From Rhineura floridana (lineage: Eukaryota; Chordata; Lepidosauria; Squamata; Rhineuridae): a DNA stretch of 64,000 nucleotides. The position numbers were made by a program, and so were the translations under genes. Position 1 is the first letter of the stretch; the number at the start of each line of letters is the position of its first letter. Below, piece after piece: positions 33,355-45,757 of this stretch. The DNA lies in assembly GCF_030035675.1 (NCBI RefSeq), contig NC_084480.1, positions 292,068,982-292,132,981 of the forward strand, given 5' to 3'. The notes below the pieces were generated by a model, which was not told the DNA's origin, made no database searches, and saw nothing but the letters and a program-made list of their open reading frames with translations.

Positions 33355-33600
33355 GATTGATTGATTTATATCCCGCCCTTCCTCCCAATAGGAGCCCAGG
33401 GCGGCAAACAAAAGCACTAAAAACACTTTAAAACATCATTTAAGAAAATAAAAGACTTTAAAATACATTAAAACAAAACATCTTTAAAAACATTCTTTTA
33501 AAAAGCTTTGAAGACATCTTTAAAAAAGGTTAAAAACATATTTTTTTAAAAAAGGTTTAAAAATATACTAAAAACCAATTCCAATGCAGACGCAGACTAC
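33355..33600 (-). mobile_element. L2 LINE 3' end
   Basis: Reverse orientation of the tail at 34708: TTTATATCCCGCCCTTCCTC, GGAGCCCAGGGCGGCAAAC, then CTTTAAAA/ACATCTTTAAAA repeats. Confidence 0.68.
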
Positions 33601-34620
33601 TACTTCAATTCAAGGATGCGTGTCAGTCTTTAAAGGCTACAGATGAATTGCCAGCCCCCAGTATGCTTTGGATCTGCCTCCTTTTTGCCTCTATTGCCAT
33701 CAGTGAGGCTAGGAATGAAGTTTCTGCAGTGGTGGTGAGGAGACCCTTGAAGTCAGGTCTCCCTTTCTGACGGAGGTAACTTTTTCCACCTTTGAAGAGA
33801 GATCTGCTCTCTCCTGAGCCCCTGGCATGCCCCACTCCATAGGATCATAGGACCGAAGGGCCCCAAATAGGTCATATATACAAAGACAACATTCAGAATT
33901 CAGCAAATCAAATTTAGAGCAGGATCCAAATATGTTTGCTCAGAAGCAAATATCTATGAGTGAAAGAAAGGAACTCTCTGTCTGGGATTGGAACTTTTTA
34001 CGGGATATTTTGAAATAATCCATTTGTTTCTAAGGGTTATATTTCCTACAAAGTTGCCTGATTTTCCAGGAATGGAATCTAGAAGAGTATCTGCTCAGAT
34101 TGGTTTGGGTCTTCTAAGGAGTCCTGAAAAGTCAACAACTGTTCCAGTTTATCCTTGAGTATTTTCCTAACTGATTTGTTGTTGAAACTGCTAAACAGTT
34201 TTTACTTAGAGGTGAAAGGAGAGAGAGAATGAGCCTCATCTGAAAATGTCAGATTTTGATTCAACTTTATCGCAGAATCAAGCATTCAGTAATTATATAT
34301 ACATTCAGTTTAGCTGAAACCAGAATTATTTGTCTTCCCCCAAACATGCCAATTCTTATGTATCACATGCATGAAAGCCCAGTCTCAGGGAGGTACTCAT
34401 TGTTTGGCAAGAGAACATTCATTTAAAACAAGACAGTTATTATGGGGAAGTTCCCAAGTATTTGCACATACAAAGTAGGATATAGTAACAGTTGCAGTTT
34501 CAAGCAAAGTGTTCAGTTAATGTGCCACAAATAATTTGCTTTACTGCTGTATTAGCTAATAGCTGAAGAAAATTCACTAATCGGCAAAAAAAACCCCTTG
34601 CGGTTTAAGAACATATCTAT

Positions 34621-34672
34621 AGCTCTCTCTCTCTCTCTCTCTCTCTAGGTATATATATGTATATATATATAC
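34621..34672. repeat. (CT)n and (TA)n microsatellite
   Basis: A CTCTCT run is followed by TATATATGTATATATATA. It replaces about 90 bases of the surrounding unclassified repeat. Confidence 0.9.
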
Positions 34673-34707
34673 CTCCTCTCTGAGATATTGTATTGTCCTA
34701 CAAATTT

Positions 34708-34982
34708 GTAACACTCTTTCAACTCTACTTTTAAGTACAGACCTTATCCCAGTCTGCATCTGTGTTAGAATTGCTTTTTAATATGTTTGTAAACTTTTTT
34801 TTTTAAAAAAAAATGTTTTAAAGCTTTTAAAAATGTTTTTAAAGATGTTTTATTTTAATATATTTTAAAGTCTGTTTTTATGATGTTTTAAAGTGTTTTT
34901 AGTGCTTTTGTTTGGTGTCCTGGGCTCCTATTGGGAGGAAGGGTAGGATATAAATCAAATCAAATAAATAAATAAATAAACG
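34708..34982 (+). mobile_element. L2 LINE 3' end
   Basis: CAGTCTGCATCTGTGTTAG, TTTTAAAG-type repeats, then GTCCTGGGCTCCTATTGGG, AGGAAGGGTAGGATATAAAT and AATAAATAAATAAA. The insertion point is clear from the uninterrupted sequence at 21960-21980. Confidence 0.72.
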
Positions 34983-35254
34983 CAAACACAATTTGGGGTA
35001 GTCTTTCACAGTCCAATCCACTTCTGCTGTAGCTTGGAAGAATTTGATAACATGTGCCTCTTAACATATGGTGAGTGGTGGCAACACCTGCAATCAGCCC
35101 AAATAACAGAAACAAGGCATGTGCTGTGCTAATCTTGTTTTAGCAGGGAGGAAGCAACAGTATTAAGACAGTTGATAAATTTCAGATACTCACTTTAAAC
35201 ATGTTTGATTTCACAGTGGGAGGTTAAATATTTTCTAGCAAATTTCTAGGTGTG

Positions 35255-35640
35255 CTCTATGTTTGTAGGAAAGCCTGGCTGAGAGTCCAGAGTCTGTGAG
35301 TTCAAATCCCCGCTCATGTCTCCTGGGTGTCAAGGGCCAGCTAAAGATCACCCCCACAGGGAGTGGTTCAGGGATTACGTGCCCTGCCACCTGTGAAGCC
35401 GTGGGCAAGCTGCATAGTCCCAAAGAGCCCAGTTGCCCCCCAGCCGGCAGTTGTGGATAAGGAAGGGGTTGGCTTGTGCAGCTGTGGCAAGCTGAGCAGG
35501 CCCTAGCCAGCTGGAGAGGACTAGCCTCACAGGGAGGCAATGGTAAACCCCCTCTGAATACCGCTTACCATGAAAACCCTATTCCTAGGGTAGCCATAAG
35601 TCGGGATCGACTTGAAGGCAATTTCCATTTTCCACCCTTC
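35255..35640 (+). mobile_element. Long SINE with Sauria/BovB-like tail
   Basis: Head with B box GAGTTCAAATCCCC, then about 250 bases (GGGAGTGGTTCAGGGATTAC, GTGAAGCCGTGGGCAAGCTG) not found in the shorter Sauria SINEs here. It ends with their 3' half, CTCTGAATACCGCTTACCAT and AAGTCGGGATCGACTTGAAG. It is inserted in the unclassified repeat. Confidence 0.75.
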
Positions 35641-35732
35641 CTTAAATGGAGTGGTTTAAGCACAGCATAGCAGGCTAAACACATGAATCTTGGGCAGTCC
35701 AAGTTTGATTTTCCCAACAGCTAGCCCTATTC

Positions 35733-35905
35733 CCCTCACAGAGCTACAATCCCCAGAAGAGGGACTGACTCTTAAATCACTCTGGCCACTGGAGCTCTGT
35801 CAGGGGAATAGGAATCTCCTAATAACTCTCAGCACCCTTCACAAACTACACTTCCCAGAATCATTTGGGAGAAGCCATGACTGTTTAAAGTGGAATAAAT
35901 GTCTA
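35733..35905. mobile_element. Palindromic MITE, right half
   Basis: ATTCCCCTCACAGAGCTAC, CTCAGCACCCTTCACAAACT and GAGAAGCCATGACTGTTTAA match the right arm of 23108-23397; the left arm is missing. Confidence 0.68.
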
Positions 35906-36445
35906 GCATGGGGGTAGCCAAACAGCTGTGAGTCTGGCTTTCAGAACACTGGCAGTTGGTTCTTACTGATCATGCCTGTGGTATCATAGAGTGCAATGTT
36001 AAATTTCTTAAATTAATTAAAAATCAGCCAGGTATTTTTTTAACTTTTAAACTGTAGAAGATGAAGGTCAGAGTATGGGGCAAGTTCAGTAATAGGATTA
36101 CAGCTACTCTGTGAACACGGCTGATCTGCAATTAATTTCAACAAATTATGAAATTTGACAGTGACAGAAAGAAGTCCAACAGGGGTCTGGATTTTTTCTC
36201 TCTTGTTTTACACTTTGAAGTCTGAATTCTCTCTTACTGTTTTGTGTATCACTATGAAAACTTAGAAGGTTGTTAAGCAAGCTTTTCTGAGTTCAGGACT
36301 ATACATTTTGTAAGGTTTTGTTTTAAAATGAGCTTATCGGAAGCACCAGAATGGCATGGGGGTATTTTCAATTTAACATTGCAGAATGTGAAAAATCCAT
36401 GCTGGCTATTGTATACAGCTACTCTCATGGCTGTATAATATGCAT
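35906..36445 (+). repeat. Unclassified block, copy 2
   Basis: Same-orientation partner of 23398-23935. Shared order: CAAACAGCTGTGAGTCTGGC, TTAAATTTCTTAAATTAATT, ACTCTGTGAACACGGCTGAT, AGGACTATACATTTTGTAAG, GTGAAAAATCCATGCTGGC, ending near GCTGTATAAT where similarity stops. Confidence 0.65.
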
Positions 36446-36649
36446 GCATGCTTGTTTTACTCAAATTTAGTGACTGAAGTTGACTCATCCTTGACCTAAC
36501 CTGGTGGATGATGTATTGCTACTTGCTGGTATTGTAGACCTGGTCTGCACATACATCAGAAGGTGGTGTTAAAACGGCATTGTATCTTCTCAATTCTACC
36601 CCATTCTAGGAAGGCTGTGGAGGTCCCCAACTGATGTTTGGAGGAAATA

Positions 36650-36840
36650 ATAGACTGGATGTGAACAAACTTAAGCTTAATCTGGACAAGACAGAGGTGC
36701 TCAGGGTCAGAAGAGCTGACCCAGGATTTGAGGTTCAAGAAGAGTCAGATGGGGTTATACTCCCCTTGAAAATACAGGTTCATTGTCTGGGGGTTCTACT
36801 GGACCCTACATACTTTGTATCCAATGTAGTGCTAAGTTAA
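36650..36840 (+). mobile_element. L2 LINE ORF2 fragment
   Basis: Translation LDVNKLKLNLDKTEVLRVRR then VHCLGVLLDPT matches the L2 reverse-transcriptase region (the 'LNLDKTEVL' motif is typical). About 60 codons are open. Both ends are lost. Confidence 0.72.
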
Positions 36841-38744
36841 AGTCACTTAGCAGTATATTTGTTGTTCTGGTGAACTGTTGTGCAAGGGCTAGCACTACTG
36901 CAATGGGATTCCTCCCTGTCCTTCTCCCATGCACCCCACACCATCCCCAAATCTGCTCTAGGGCATTGGGAAAACCTCCAGATTCAGAGGATCACAGAGG
37001 AAGGAGTGGGGGAAAGTGTTCCGTGCACAAGGACAAATCTTTACACTGACAAAACAATCTGCTTAGCACTATGTTGACTACAATCCATTGTTTCAGGAAG
37101 TATGATTAGGTAGGTCTGTATTTAATGCAAACCAAACCTAATTTCTCCCTCATCCCTAGTTATGTGGCAAAAAAGTGATTTGGTTCCCAACTGCTTGCCT
37201 TGTAATGCTAATGTGGAGGCAAGGGAATTATGTAGAACCAATGAGTTGGCCAGAGATACAGATACTCCTAAGGAATAACCATATGTGTGGGTTGAAACAT
37301 AGGCCAAGTAGTACAGGCATGATGCCCAAACTATGAGATTTAGGCTGTTATGTTCTGTGCTTGCATTCTTTAATTCCCTCACTGCCATCCTGGTTTTCAC
37401 AAACCATAGCTTGTTGTGGCTTCCTAATCAGTTTGCCCACAAATCAGAAATGGAAGCCACAGTTTGAGCTAGGCTTCCAGCTCTGTTTTGTAGCCAAGCT
37501 ATTGATTATTCAAACTGGGAAAGGAGAGACGGAAGCTGGTGGTCTTCAGGGATGATGCAAGGGCTTGTAAGCTCAAATCCCATCCTCACTGGCCAAACAA
37601 TAGTGATGCCTCAATTTGATCATATGGTGTGTAAACTTTTTTTTTAATGCTTAATAATTTAAATCCTTTTAGTTACTAAATATCACCTTCTGGCAGTCTG
37701 TAACACAGCACATTATAATTTTTTATTTTAAAAAAAGCTAATTTCTAAATGTAGGTAATCAGCGCAGGAAAATCAAGAACTGGAAAGGATATTCCTGGAA
37801 ATGTTTACAGAAACTTGAAATAAATAAATATTGCCTTAGAATCTTTGATTTGCTTTCTAAGGACAGAGTGTGGGTTTCAAAAAGTGCCAAAATGAATTAT
37901 GTGGCACTAAGACCCCAGTTAGAAAAACACAAATCGCCTGTTAAGCATATTTCTACTCCCATGGCGTCATTTGTGTCTCCCAGAGTCAGATATGAGTGAA
38001 AGGTTCACTCACTGTCATCTATTTATACTTTAAGCTCTTAGCTGGTGCCACACTGACCAGGCCAGGAGGGTTCAGCTTGAACTCTGAATGCTATTTTGTC
38101 TTTTACAAATCAGGGTCATGACCTTATAAAAATCTGCAGTTCAGAATTATGACTCTGTCTCTTTAAATAGAATAGCAATTAGGTACATGGGATTTGTTAT
38201 TGCTAAATGTAGTAATAAAGGCTACTCAATGATGATCTTGCATTATGCATGGTTTAGTTTGCAGCAGATTGTCATGGTGAGTTCACACAATCAGGTATAT
38301 GGTAGGTCTTCATTTCCTTCCAGTTATAACTATCACAAAATTGCTTGTTTGTAGAATTTTCTGCCTCATCACATCCAAGAATAGCCTTCTGTACAAAAGA
38401 CAGCCCTATATTTGAAGGGATGAAGGTATCCTCTGTTTTAAGGGCTGTCCAGTCCAAGTCCAGGTTGAAGAACTGTAAGAAGGAAGCCTAGGGGCCCTGA
38501 AGTTGCATATCAACACTTCGCCTCTGGCTGGTTTGGTCAAAGTCTTCTTCCCCGCTATGGCGAGATGTATTGCATGTCCATTTAAATTATAGTAACAATT
38601 TCTAAATTTGCATCTATACCGTATATTAGCACATGCAAATGTTATGCACATCTGTGCTCTTTTGTGGTAGTACATTTTCTTTTTTTCGATGATATATAGG
38701 GGCCACCTTATCCCATCCTGACTGCCAACTTTTAAGAATAATTA

Positions 38745-38965
38745 AAAGAAGTCCATCTAGTTTAGCATTTTTATTCCAGCAGTGGAAAAATGAATACCTA
38801 CAGGAATCTCATACACAAGGCATAGGATTGATGTCCACACCCTATGTCCAGTATTTCGTAATTAGAAGCATACTGTCTCTGAAGATGCAAGGTCCCATTT
38901 AAATGTCCTGGCTAATCATTTGTCTAATCCATTTTTGAAGTTGGTCTTCAAGGGTTTTTTTCCCC
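38745..38965 (-). mobile_element. CR1 LINE fragment, old
   Basis: AGAAGTCCATCTAGTTTAGC, GAAGCATACTGTCTCTGAAG, CTAATCATTTGTCTAATCC and TTTTTGAAGTTGG correspond, reversed, to the CR1 3' segment, strongly diverged. Confidence 0.5.
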
Positions 38966-39399
38966 CAGTTATTGCTTCTATGCATAGAGTAAATGTGGTG
39001 GTGGAGAGGAGAACTGCACTCATTGCCTTTGTCCTCACAGTACCATGCTGGTCCCATCCCCAGACCTCTGTGTGCATTTGCTGCAATGTCTGAAATGTAC
39101 ACTTGGAGGCATTCCATGTAATTTGGAACTTCAAACATGCAGGGTTCCAAGTTGTGTGGAGTGCCTACAGGTCCATGTGTGAACATGTGTAGGCACCCCT
39201 TTCAGATTTTCCTTCCCAAAGGAGATCCAACAGACCTCCTCCATTTAGATGTTTTATGATTTTTAGTTTATTTTTCAAAAATTAGGAGTTGTCACTTGAA
39301 TTGCTGTTGTTTTTGCAATTGTCTTTGCTGTGTTTCCAATGTCAGAGAGCCATATGATGGAAACTTTGCCTATAACTTATAAACACTGTAAATAGTGTG

Positions 39400-39414
39400 T
39401 GTGTGTGTGTGTGT
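39400..39414. repeat. (GT)n microsatellite
   Basis: Short uninterrupted GT run. Confidence 0.85.
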
Positions 39415-39424
39415 ACTTATAAGA

Positions 39425-39510
39425 AGTGAGGCCCTCAAGTTGTTGTTGGACTCCAACTCCCATCAGGCCTAGCTGGCATGGCCAATTGGATAAAGGCCAC
39501 AGATGTGGCA
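39425..39510. mobile_element. hAT-like MITE half
   Basis: GAGGCCCTCAAGTTGTTGTT, GGACTCCAACTCCCATCAGG, GGCATGGCCAATTGG: one arm of the MITE family at 16187. Confidence 0.5.
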
Positions 39511-40339
39511 ACTAGGTATGCAGTTTTGTCATATAGTTCCTGTTTTGTCCTGTGCAGCCCATGCAGGTTCTGCCATCGAATCCAGTCTGAATCTATCCAT
39601 CCTCATTCTGTGTGGCTTGGGGGAATATAACAAGAGTGGGGGATCTCAAGCTCAGGGGCCAAAAGTGACCCTTCAGGTCTCTCTGTATGGCCCTTAACAC
39701 TCTTCCTTAGCCATTCTACCTCTTCTCAGGCCACACCTTTCACCAGCCTTACTTTGCTCTCCCCTTGAGTGTTCTTGCTTGGCTAGAATGTGCCCTTGAA
39801 CTCTGATAACGCCTCTTGTTTGCCTCAATGGAGGATAGAGAGAGGTGTGTAGAAACTAGCCTACTGTACAAAGGCAAGATTTACATTTGTTGCTATGTCC
39901 ACATTTGCCTCTGCCCCTTCCATTACCACCATGTGGGCCCTGGAAGGTTGCCCATGAAAGAAAAGGTTCCCCACCCGTGGGATGTATGTAATGCAAAGAG
40001 AACCCTCCATCTAGAAATGGTGCGATAGGTTCACTTTTAGCAGCAGAAGTTGGAAGCCTCTAAGGCTGGAATTAATCACAGATCTGCCCTCATTCTGTGA
40101 CTCTTTGTTTTTTGTTACTCGTAACATCTGCTCCAACACAATGAGTGTGGCAATGTTATTGAGGTGTGTTTCCAGCTCTTACTAATGATGTGAGATGAGG
40201 TCAGGGAGATGTTTAGCACGATGTTGCTGTGAGCACCAATCGCTCAGCGGTAGACAGAGACACAAATATTATTTTGTTTGCATTTTAATGAGAAACAACC
40301 TATTTCATACTTCTTGAGGCAACATGCAACGTGAAATGC

Positions 40340-40526
40340 AGTTATTCTTTGAAGTTTGTACTTCTCCAAATTTTGCAGTGCAGTTCTCCAACCACACAAT
40401 GTATACAAACATGCAGGGGATAGTGTGCATTTAAAAAATGGATTGGGAAAGGTGGGGAACTGAATTTAAGATTGGAAAAGTGAAAAACTAAGGTAAATCT
40501 AAATTGACAGATTCATCCATCCCTAG
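40340..40526. mobile_element. hAT element end related to 29122
   Basis: AAATTTTGCAGTGCAGTTCT, AACCACACAATGTATACAAA and the end ATTCATCCATCCCTAG correspond to the element at 29122-29692, opposite half. Its left end is missing. Confidence 0.55.
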
Positions 40527-41227
40527 TGGGAGTTGAAATTCTTTGCATGCAAACATCTTAGGTCCAATCTGCTGTGACAACCCTGTGCTTTTTGCCTTAG
40601 AGAACTGCTACCAGCTAGAGCAGACAAGATTGGATCAAAATGAGCAATGGTCCACACCCTCATATGACGGTGTCATGTATTGTGTTGCAGTAGTCCAAAA
40701 ATGGGGAATTTCCAGCCAGCGAGCCTAATCCAGGGCACTGGGCTTCTGAAGCTGCTTCCCATCACTGGACACACGTCCTCTTCCCTCAGGCTTGCTTTCC
40801 CCTGTAGCTGAACTATAATTTCTGAGCAGTCGAGCAGCATGGAGGGGTGAGGAGATTGTGGGAAGGGAATGTTTAGACGAGAAGAAAAAAATGTCTTTTT
40901 TCTAAACATATGGCTTAGGCCTACTGCAATTGCCTGGTGAGAATTGATGACAGCTTTTTATTGGGGGTGTGTGTTGGGGGTTCAAAGCGATGGATGATGA
41001 ATGAATGTGTCCTGACTAGCTGTCAACATAGTGTGTGGATTGGGATTTGATTGGATTAAGCTACAACTGTGAGTTTACAAACCTTACAAGAACAATAGCA
41101 TCAGCTTTCAGTTAGTCAAACAACTTATCTCTTGACATTCACTAATGCTTGGAGATAGCTCATATATTGCCACACTGGACTTTAGTCGCTCAGCTGATAG
41201 AGCACCTCGGCACTGTTCCCAAGCAGG

Positions 41228-41372
41228 CCTTTTGGTATATTATTTATTTATGTATTTATTTGCTGTTTGTTTGTTTATTATTTGATTTACATCTCACCCT
41301 TCCTCCCGGCAGGAGCCCAGGGCGACAAACAAAAGCAGTAAAAACATTAAAACATCATAAAAACAAACCCTA
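41228..41372 (-). mobile_element. L2 LINE 3' end
   Basis: TTTGATTTACATCTCACCC, CTTCCTCCCGGCAGGAGCC, CAGGGCGACAAACAAAAGC, reversed L2 tail with a TATTTATT start. Confidence 0.67.
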
Positions 41373-43756
41373 AAAGGTCTGGAATTCCAAGTCATTCCAG
41401 AGAAGAAATGGCAGCCTGCTGAATTCAGAAATAATTTCTGCAATGGGAATGATAGCAAAATATGGAAAACAGCACATCTACTAAAATCTTATTACATGAT
41501 GAGTGCTACACTCAATTGATTATCGTTTTTTCAGGGCATAAAGGAGCTGATTTTGGTTATTGCTGTGATTGGGAATTGACCTTGCCGTTCTGGAGTACAT
41601 CCTCCCCATTGTGATGTCATCATGTTATGCATTCTCCCACTTCTGCTACAATCATTGGCTGCTTCTGCTGGAGGCAGGGAAAAACCCAACATGCAATGGT
41701 GTGGCATGGGTTAAGCATGCTACACATTATATAGGAGAGAGGAAAGTGGGATGACAGGATGCTGCTTTTCTGAGCTTGGCCCAAACTGAGTGTAACGTGT
41801 CATTGGGTTGTTCCATTAATCTCAGTGCTTCTTCTTGCCATTCCTTCCCCCCTCCACATTTTTTTCCAGCCACATTATTTAGTAAATACATATCTGAATC
41901 TTGCTTGCAAAATCAGGGAGAAGTTTACATTCTGGTGTATATGCTTTAAATCAAATACATCTGATGAATGTGAGCTCTAATGTCAAAATTTGTTTCGGCC
42001 AAATATTCTAATTTGAAACAAACACACACGAAAACTCAACACTGTATTTACACCATGCCAGAAATAAATGTACATTCTCCATGATCACAAAGTCTTCTGT
42101 CTAACTCTCTTTATTTCCTGATATGCATATATAAAGAGATTAATTGCAATCTCTGGGATATCCAGATGTCTATTTTGTCATTATCTAAAAGGTATATCAA
42201 TCCACAAATAATAAATGGTCCTTGCTTAAATAAACAGAACTACCCTTTTATCTAAATGGATACTCTGATAACTTATTTAATCATTTTTGCATGAACCCTC
42301 CCCCAAAGGTAGCATTAAAGAACATATAAATCAGATGAGATACATTCAAATAAAGGAAGCAGATCACCATTCAGCATTGATTAGTAAATGACACTTATCA
42401 TCAACCAATATTCTAACCTCTTTTGCACTTTGTGTATTCATCTGGGATAGATATATTTTATCCTGCCTTCCCAGAAAACATTTATTTTGCAGCTGTATTG
42501 TTCGGAATAGTGAGGATATTTTTAATGTACATGTGTTCAGCATTACTGCTTTCAAATCAGAGATTCTTTAGGCTAATAAAAAGTAGTAGAGAGAAGGAAA
42601 TACAAACAGTTAGGAGAATAAACAGAACACGTCTGAAGTCACCAATTGGGACTGATCCAGGCTGAATCAAAACTTTCTATAGTATGTTGTAGAGCTACAT
42701 GAAAAATGATTTCCCATATTTTCTCAGACACAATCTATCACTTCGTAGCCTCTGTATCCTTACATCAGTGACTACAATGAAATGTTGGAGTGGTATTATT
42801 TGCCCTTACTGCAAATAATAAGCCATTATTGCAATAAATGCAAACAAAAGACTTCCTCCACCTCCTGAGGGTTCTCTTTCCCACCCATTCGTATTGTTTT
42901 GTGTTTTAGGTTTCCTTGAACAAATGCCCAGACCAGCTTGGAACCCAATCTCTTTGCTGGTTATTATTATTCCTGATGGAAATAGTAGTATTTGAAATTA
43001 ATCTGCAGTGCATCCTTGCTCTGTGTTTTCTTGTTAACAGGATATTGGATGCAAAATCATTATTGCCGTTAATCATTTCATCGGCAAGAAAGATTATTTG
43101 CTTGGCTGAGTGGCAGCACATAAAATAGGCCATTGCTCATGAGAGATGTTCAGAGTGAATACAACTGGCAACTAACACTGCTAGAAAGAAAGCAATAGCA
43201 TGAGGAATGTACCACAGCTGGGGATTTTCAGCTCGGTAGGCATTTCTTGGGTTTGCTAAGTACAATGCAAACCAATGAAAGTTGTGCCATCAAAGGCATG
43301 AACATGCTCTGCTCTGTGGTAGGTGGGCCAACTGTTTGGCTTTCAGTCTTAAGATTTAGTTTCCTCTTTAGTTTCACAGCCAACTCCTGTAGCCATCCCA
43401 GATTTGGCAAGGGAAATAAGATTTTTTATTCATGAGGATGTAACAAGTTCCTACACACTAATGCCTTGATGACCATCACTGTTGATTTCTTCCAATCTCT
43501 GCTAATGCAATCTCCTGTCACCCCCACCACAAAAGTTTCTCTGGATTGTGCGACTCTGTGGAATATGACATAGAGGGCTGCAATTGCTAGGGGAGATTAG
43601 TGAACATTGGTTGCCTTGCCTTATGGTGGCGGAAGGGCTTCTGCTAGTACAAAAAATATAATTGGACACAACCCAGTAACAACAACAATAGTAATAATAA
43701 CAGACAACAGTGATGATGATGATGGCTGTAATTAAAAAATGAAGAGGAAACTACTT

Positions 43757-43912
43757 AAGACATAGGCTCTTATCCAACTAAAGTTACTCATGACCATGTT
43801 CTATTGAAAGCAACGAGGTAGTATTAGTCTTTACTAACTTGCTCCATTAGTTTCAATGGGATTTACAGCGCAAACCTATCTAAGTTTATAGTAAGTCTTA
43901 CTGAACTCAGTA
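43757..43912. repeat. 'AGTAAG'-type MITE, diverged
   Basis: AGTTACTCATGACCATG, TCCATTAGTTTCAATGGGAT and GTAAGTCTTACTGAACTC are recognisable fragments. Confidence 0.38.
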
Positions 43913-43916
43913 GGAA

Positions 43917-44230
43917 AATAAGAAGCTGCCTTATATCAGTTCAGACTGTTTGTCCATCTAGCTCAGTTTTGGGAAACTACTTTTGGTGCAAAAGTGGCCA
44001 ACCCTCTGCAGACCACTTTGACAGGTGGGAGGGGACATCCGTAACTATTCCCAACTATTAGTCTAGCCTAATACTGTGTACTCATATTGGCAAGCAGCTC
44101 TCTAGAGTGTCAGACAGATGATTGTTGCCTGCTACTTGATCATTTTAAGTCAAGATGCTGGGGACTGAGTCTGGGGCCTTCTGTATGGAAAGCACAGGCT
44201 TCACCCCTGCTTTAGGATCTTTCCCCTTGA
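43917..44230 (-). mobile_element. tRNA-Ala-derived SINE with internal insertion
   Basis: Reversed tail AAGAAGCTGCCTTATATCAG, TGTCCATCTAGCTCAGT; body GCAGCTCTCTAGAGTGTCAG; head near AAGATGCTGGGGACTGAGTC. An insertion of about 90 bases splits the tail and duplicates part of it. Confidence 0.52.
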
Positions 44231-45202
44231 ACTTGTCCCCTAGGAAGTATCTTTAGGATAGTGGCTTTGAACATTGCTAACTTTAGCTGGATAGGGCTAT
44301 ATTCTGGTGTTGAAGAACATAGTACTTTTGCTTTTCTTTGTCTGAAGAGGAAGTCATCTGCTATATTTTGCAGACTTTGAAATTGTACTAGACAAGCTGG
44401 GCAATAAGAAGACAAGCACCAGTACATCAAGTCCATGGAATTCCTCTATCACTGTTGGATCTTAGCTCCAACAGATAAGAAACTGAGCTTGGCTAGAGTA
44501 CTGTGCAGCTTAACTTGTTCAGATATTTGATGACTGCCTTTTGAATGAAAAACAATTACTTAACCCATTATTTATAGTCTCAGTCTCTTATTTCCATCTT
44601 GGGAAATGTTAATCTTTGGAGCTTTATGTAAGTAGATTTTTTTAAAAGATTCTCCAGTATTTATAAAATATGCATAAGATTAAGACAAAATCAAATAGTT
44701 GGGTTATTTATAAATCTAATTATAAACCACATTGACCGTGTTGCACTCCTGATGATGTTAGTGGGAGTGCAACAGGGTCAGGAGCTCTGTAAAATGCAGG
44801 TTGTCAGCTGCCCTGGGTAAAATACATTTCTCAGTCTGCTAGAACCTGGGTCACTGCCATAACAGTGTTCCAGACACTAAGAGGAGAGGAGGAAGAGAAG
44901 GACAAAGACACCTCCCTCCCTGCAAATGCCTGAACAGCAGGTACCAGAGAGACTGCTGGTGGAAGGCTAGATGGTGTGGAGGAGTTCTTCTCTGGTTTGG
45001 ATTAAAATCCAAGCTGGAGAAAGACTCTGAACTTGGCAGGCTGAAACACTCACCTCATTTTTTAAGATGAGCATTGTGAGTTCCTCAGGTATATATTTTG
45101 AGTCAAGGAATTGGCTCAGTGACATGATTAGATGCAATAATATATCCCATGAATGAAACAAAAGTTACTATAGAATGCATATTCTGGTCTTTAAATTTTT
45201 TT

Positions 45203-45292
45203 AGGCTGCAATCTTAGTCACACCTACCTGAGAGATAAGCCCCACTGAACATAATCAGACATACTTCGAAGTAAACATAAGATTGTGTACAA
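45203..45292. repeat. 'AGTAAG' palindromic MITE
   Basis: GGCTGCAATCTTAGTCACAC, GATAAGCCCCACTGAACA and CTTCGAAGTAAACATAAG, a nearly complete unit. Confidence 0.5.
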
Positions 45293-45344
45293 GAAATGCC
45301 ATTAGAATGTTATTCCAGCAAAATGGGGATGCCTTATCAAATAT

Positions 45345-45562
45345 AACCACTCTATTGTCTTTTCAGTGCCTACTGAAGACCTCCCTTTTTCAACAAGCCA
45401 TTTAAGTAGATACCTTAACCTAATCTGCATCTGTATTTGGAATGGTTTTTGCTTTTTATTTTTTTTAAAGATGGTTTGTTTTTAAGATGTTTTTACTGCT
45501 TTATCATTGTTTGCTGCCCTGGGCTCCCTTTGGGAGGAAGCAATAATAATAATAATAAATCA
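45345..45562 (+). mobile_element. L2 LINE 3' end
   Basis: CTATTGTCTTTTCAGTGCC, TTTTTCAACAAGCCATTTAA, CTGCCCTGGGCTCCCTTTGG, ending in an AATAAT repeat. Confidence 0.68.
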
Positions 45563-45757
45563 TCCACACATCCATAGTATATTAATATCTAGACAATCAG
45601 TGTGGGCAATACTGAATAGTCTGATTTATATAAGCAAGCTTCAAATACTCTCTCATATTCCAACTACTAAAAACTACCTTCCAATTTGATATCCATGCTT
45701 GATGAGCGAGTTTCCAATTAGTTACATGCACATAGTAACAAAAACATCTGGACTCAC

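Larger units (their letters stand above)
34568..35732 (+). repeat. Unclassified repeat, second copy, disrupted
   Basis: Starts AATTCACTAATCGGCAAAAA, the same terminus as 20789 and (reversed) 22135. It follows the reverse of 21405-22135 through GCAACACCTGCAATCAGCCC, TTTTAGCAGGGAGGAAGCAA, CTTAAATGGAGTGGTTTAAG and TTTTCCCAACAGCTAG. It is interrupted by an L2 tail (34708-34982) and a SINE (35255-35640), and simple repeats replace one part (34621-34672). Confidence 0.62.
25255..45757 (-). other. ANGPT1: ANGPT1 intron (20,503 bases)
   Basis: Donor GTGAGT just after 45758, acceptor CTTTTAG just before 25254; phase 2 (AG|G). Outside the listed elements I see no gene in 25255-25832, 26454-27054, 27373-28291, 30036-30834, 30913-31424, 31851-33354 (apart from microsatellites), 33601-34567, 36841-38744, 38966-40339, 40527-41227, 41373-43756 and 44231-45202. 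Fragment 28150-28210 resembles a SINE head (GGCTCAGTGGGAGAGCAAC) but has no tail. Segment 36873-37015 has a repeat-like look I cannot place. Confidence 0.93.

Noticed and set aside
32696-33364. Open frame of 222 codons on the plus strand in an ANGPT1 intron
   Set aside because: No domain, no family resemblance, high Cys/Leu/Ser composition of random frame, and its 3' end runs into an L2 tail. No splice or promoter context.
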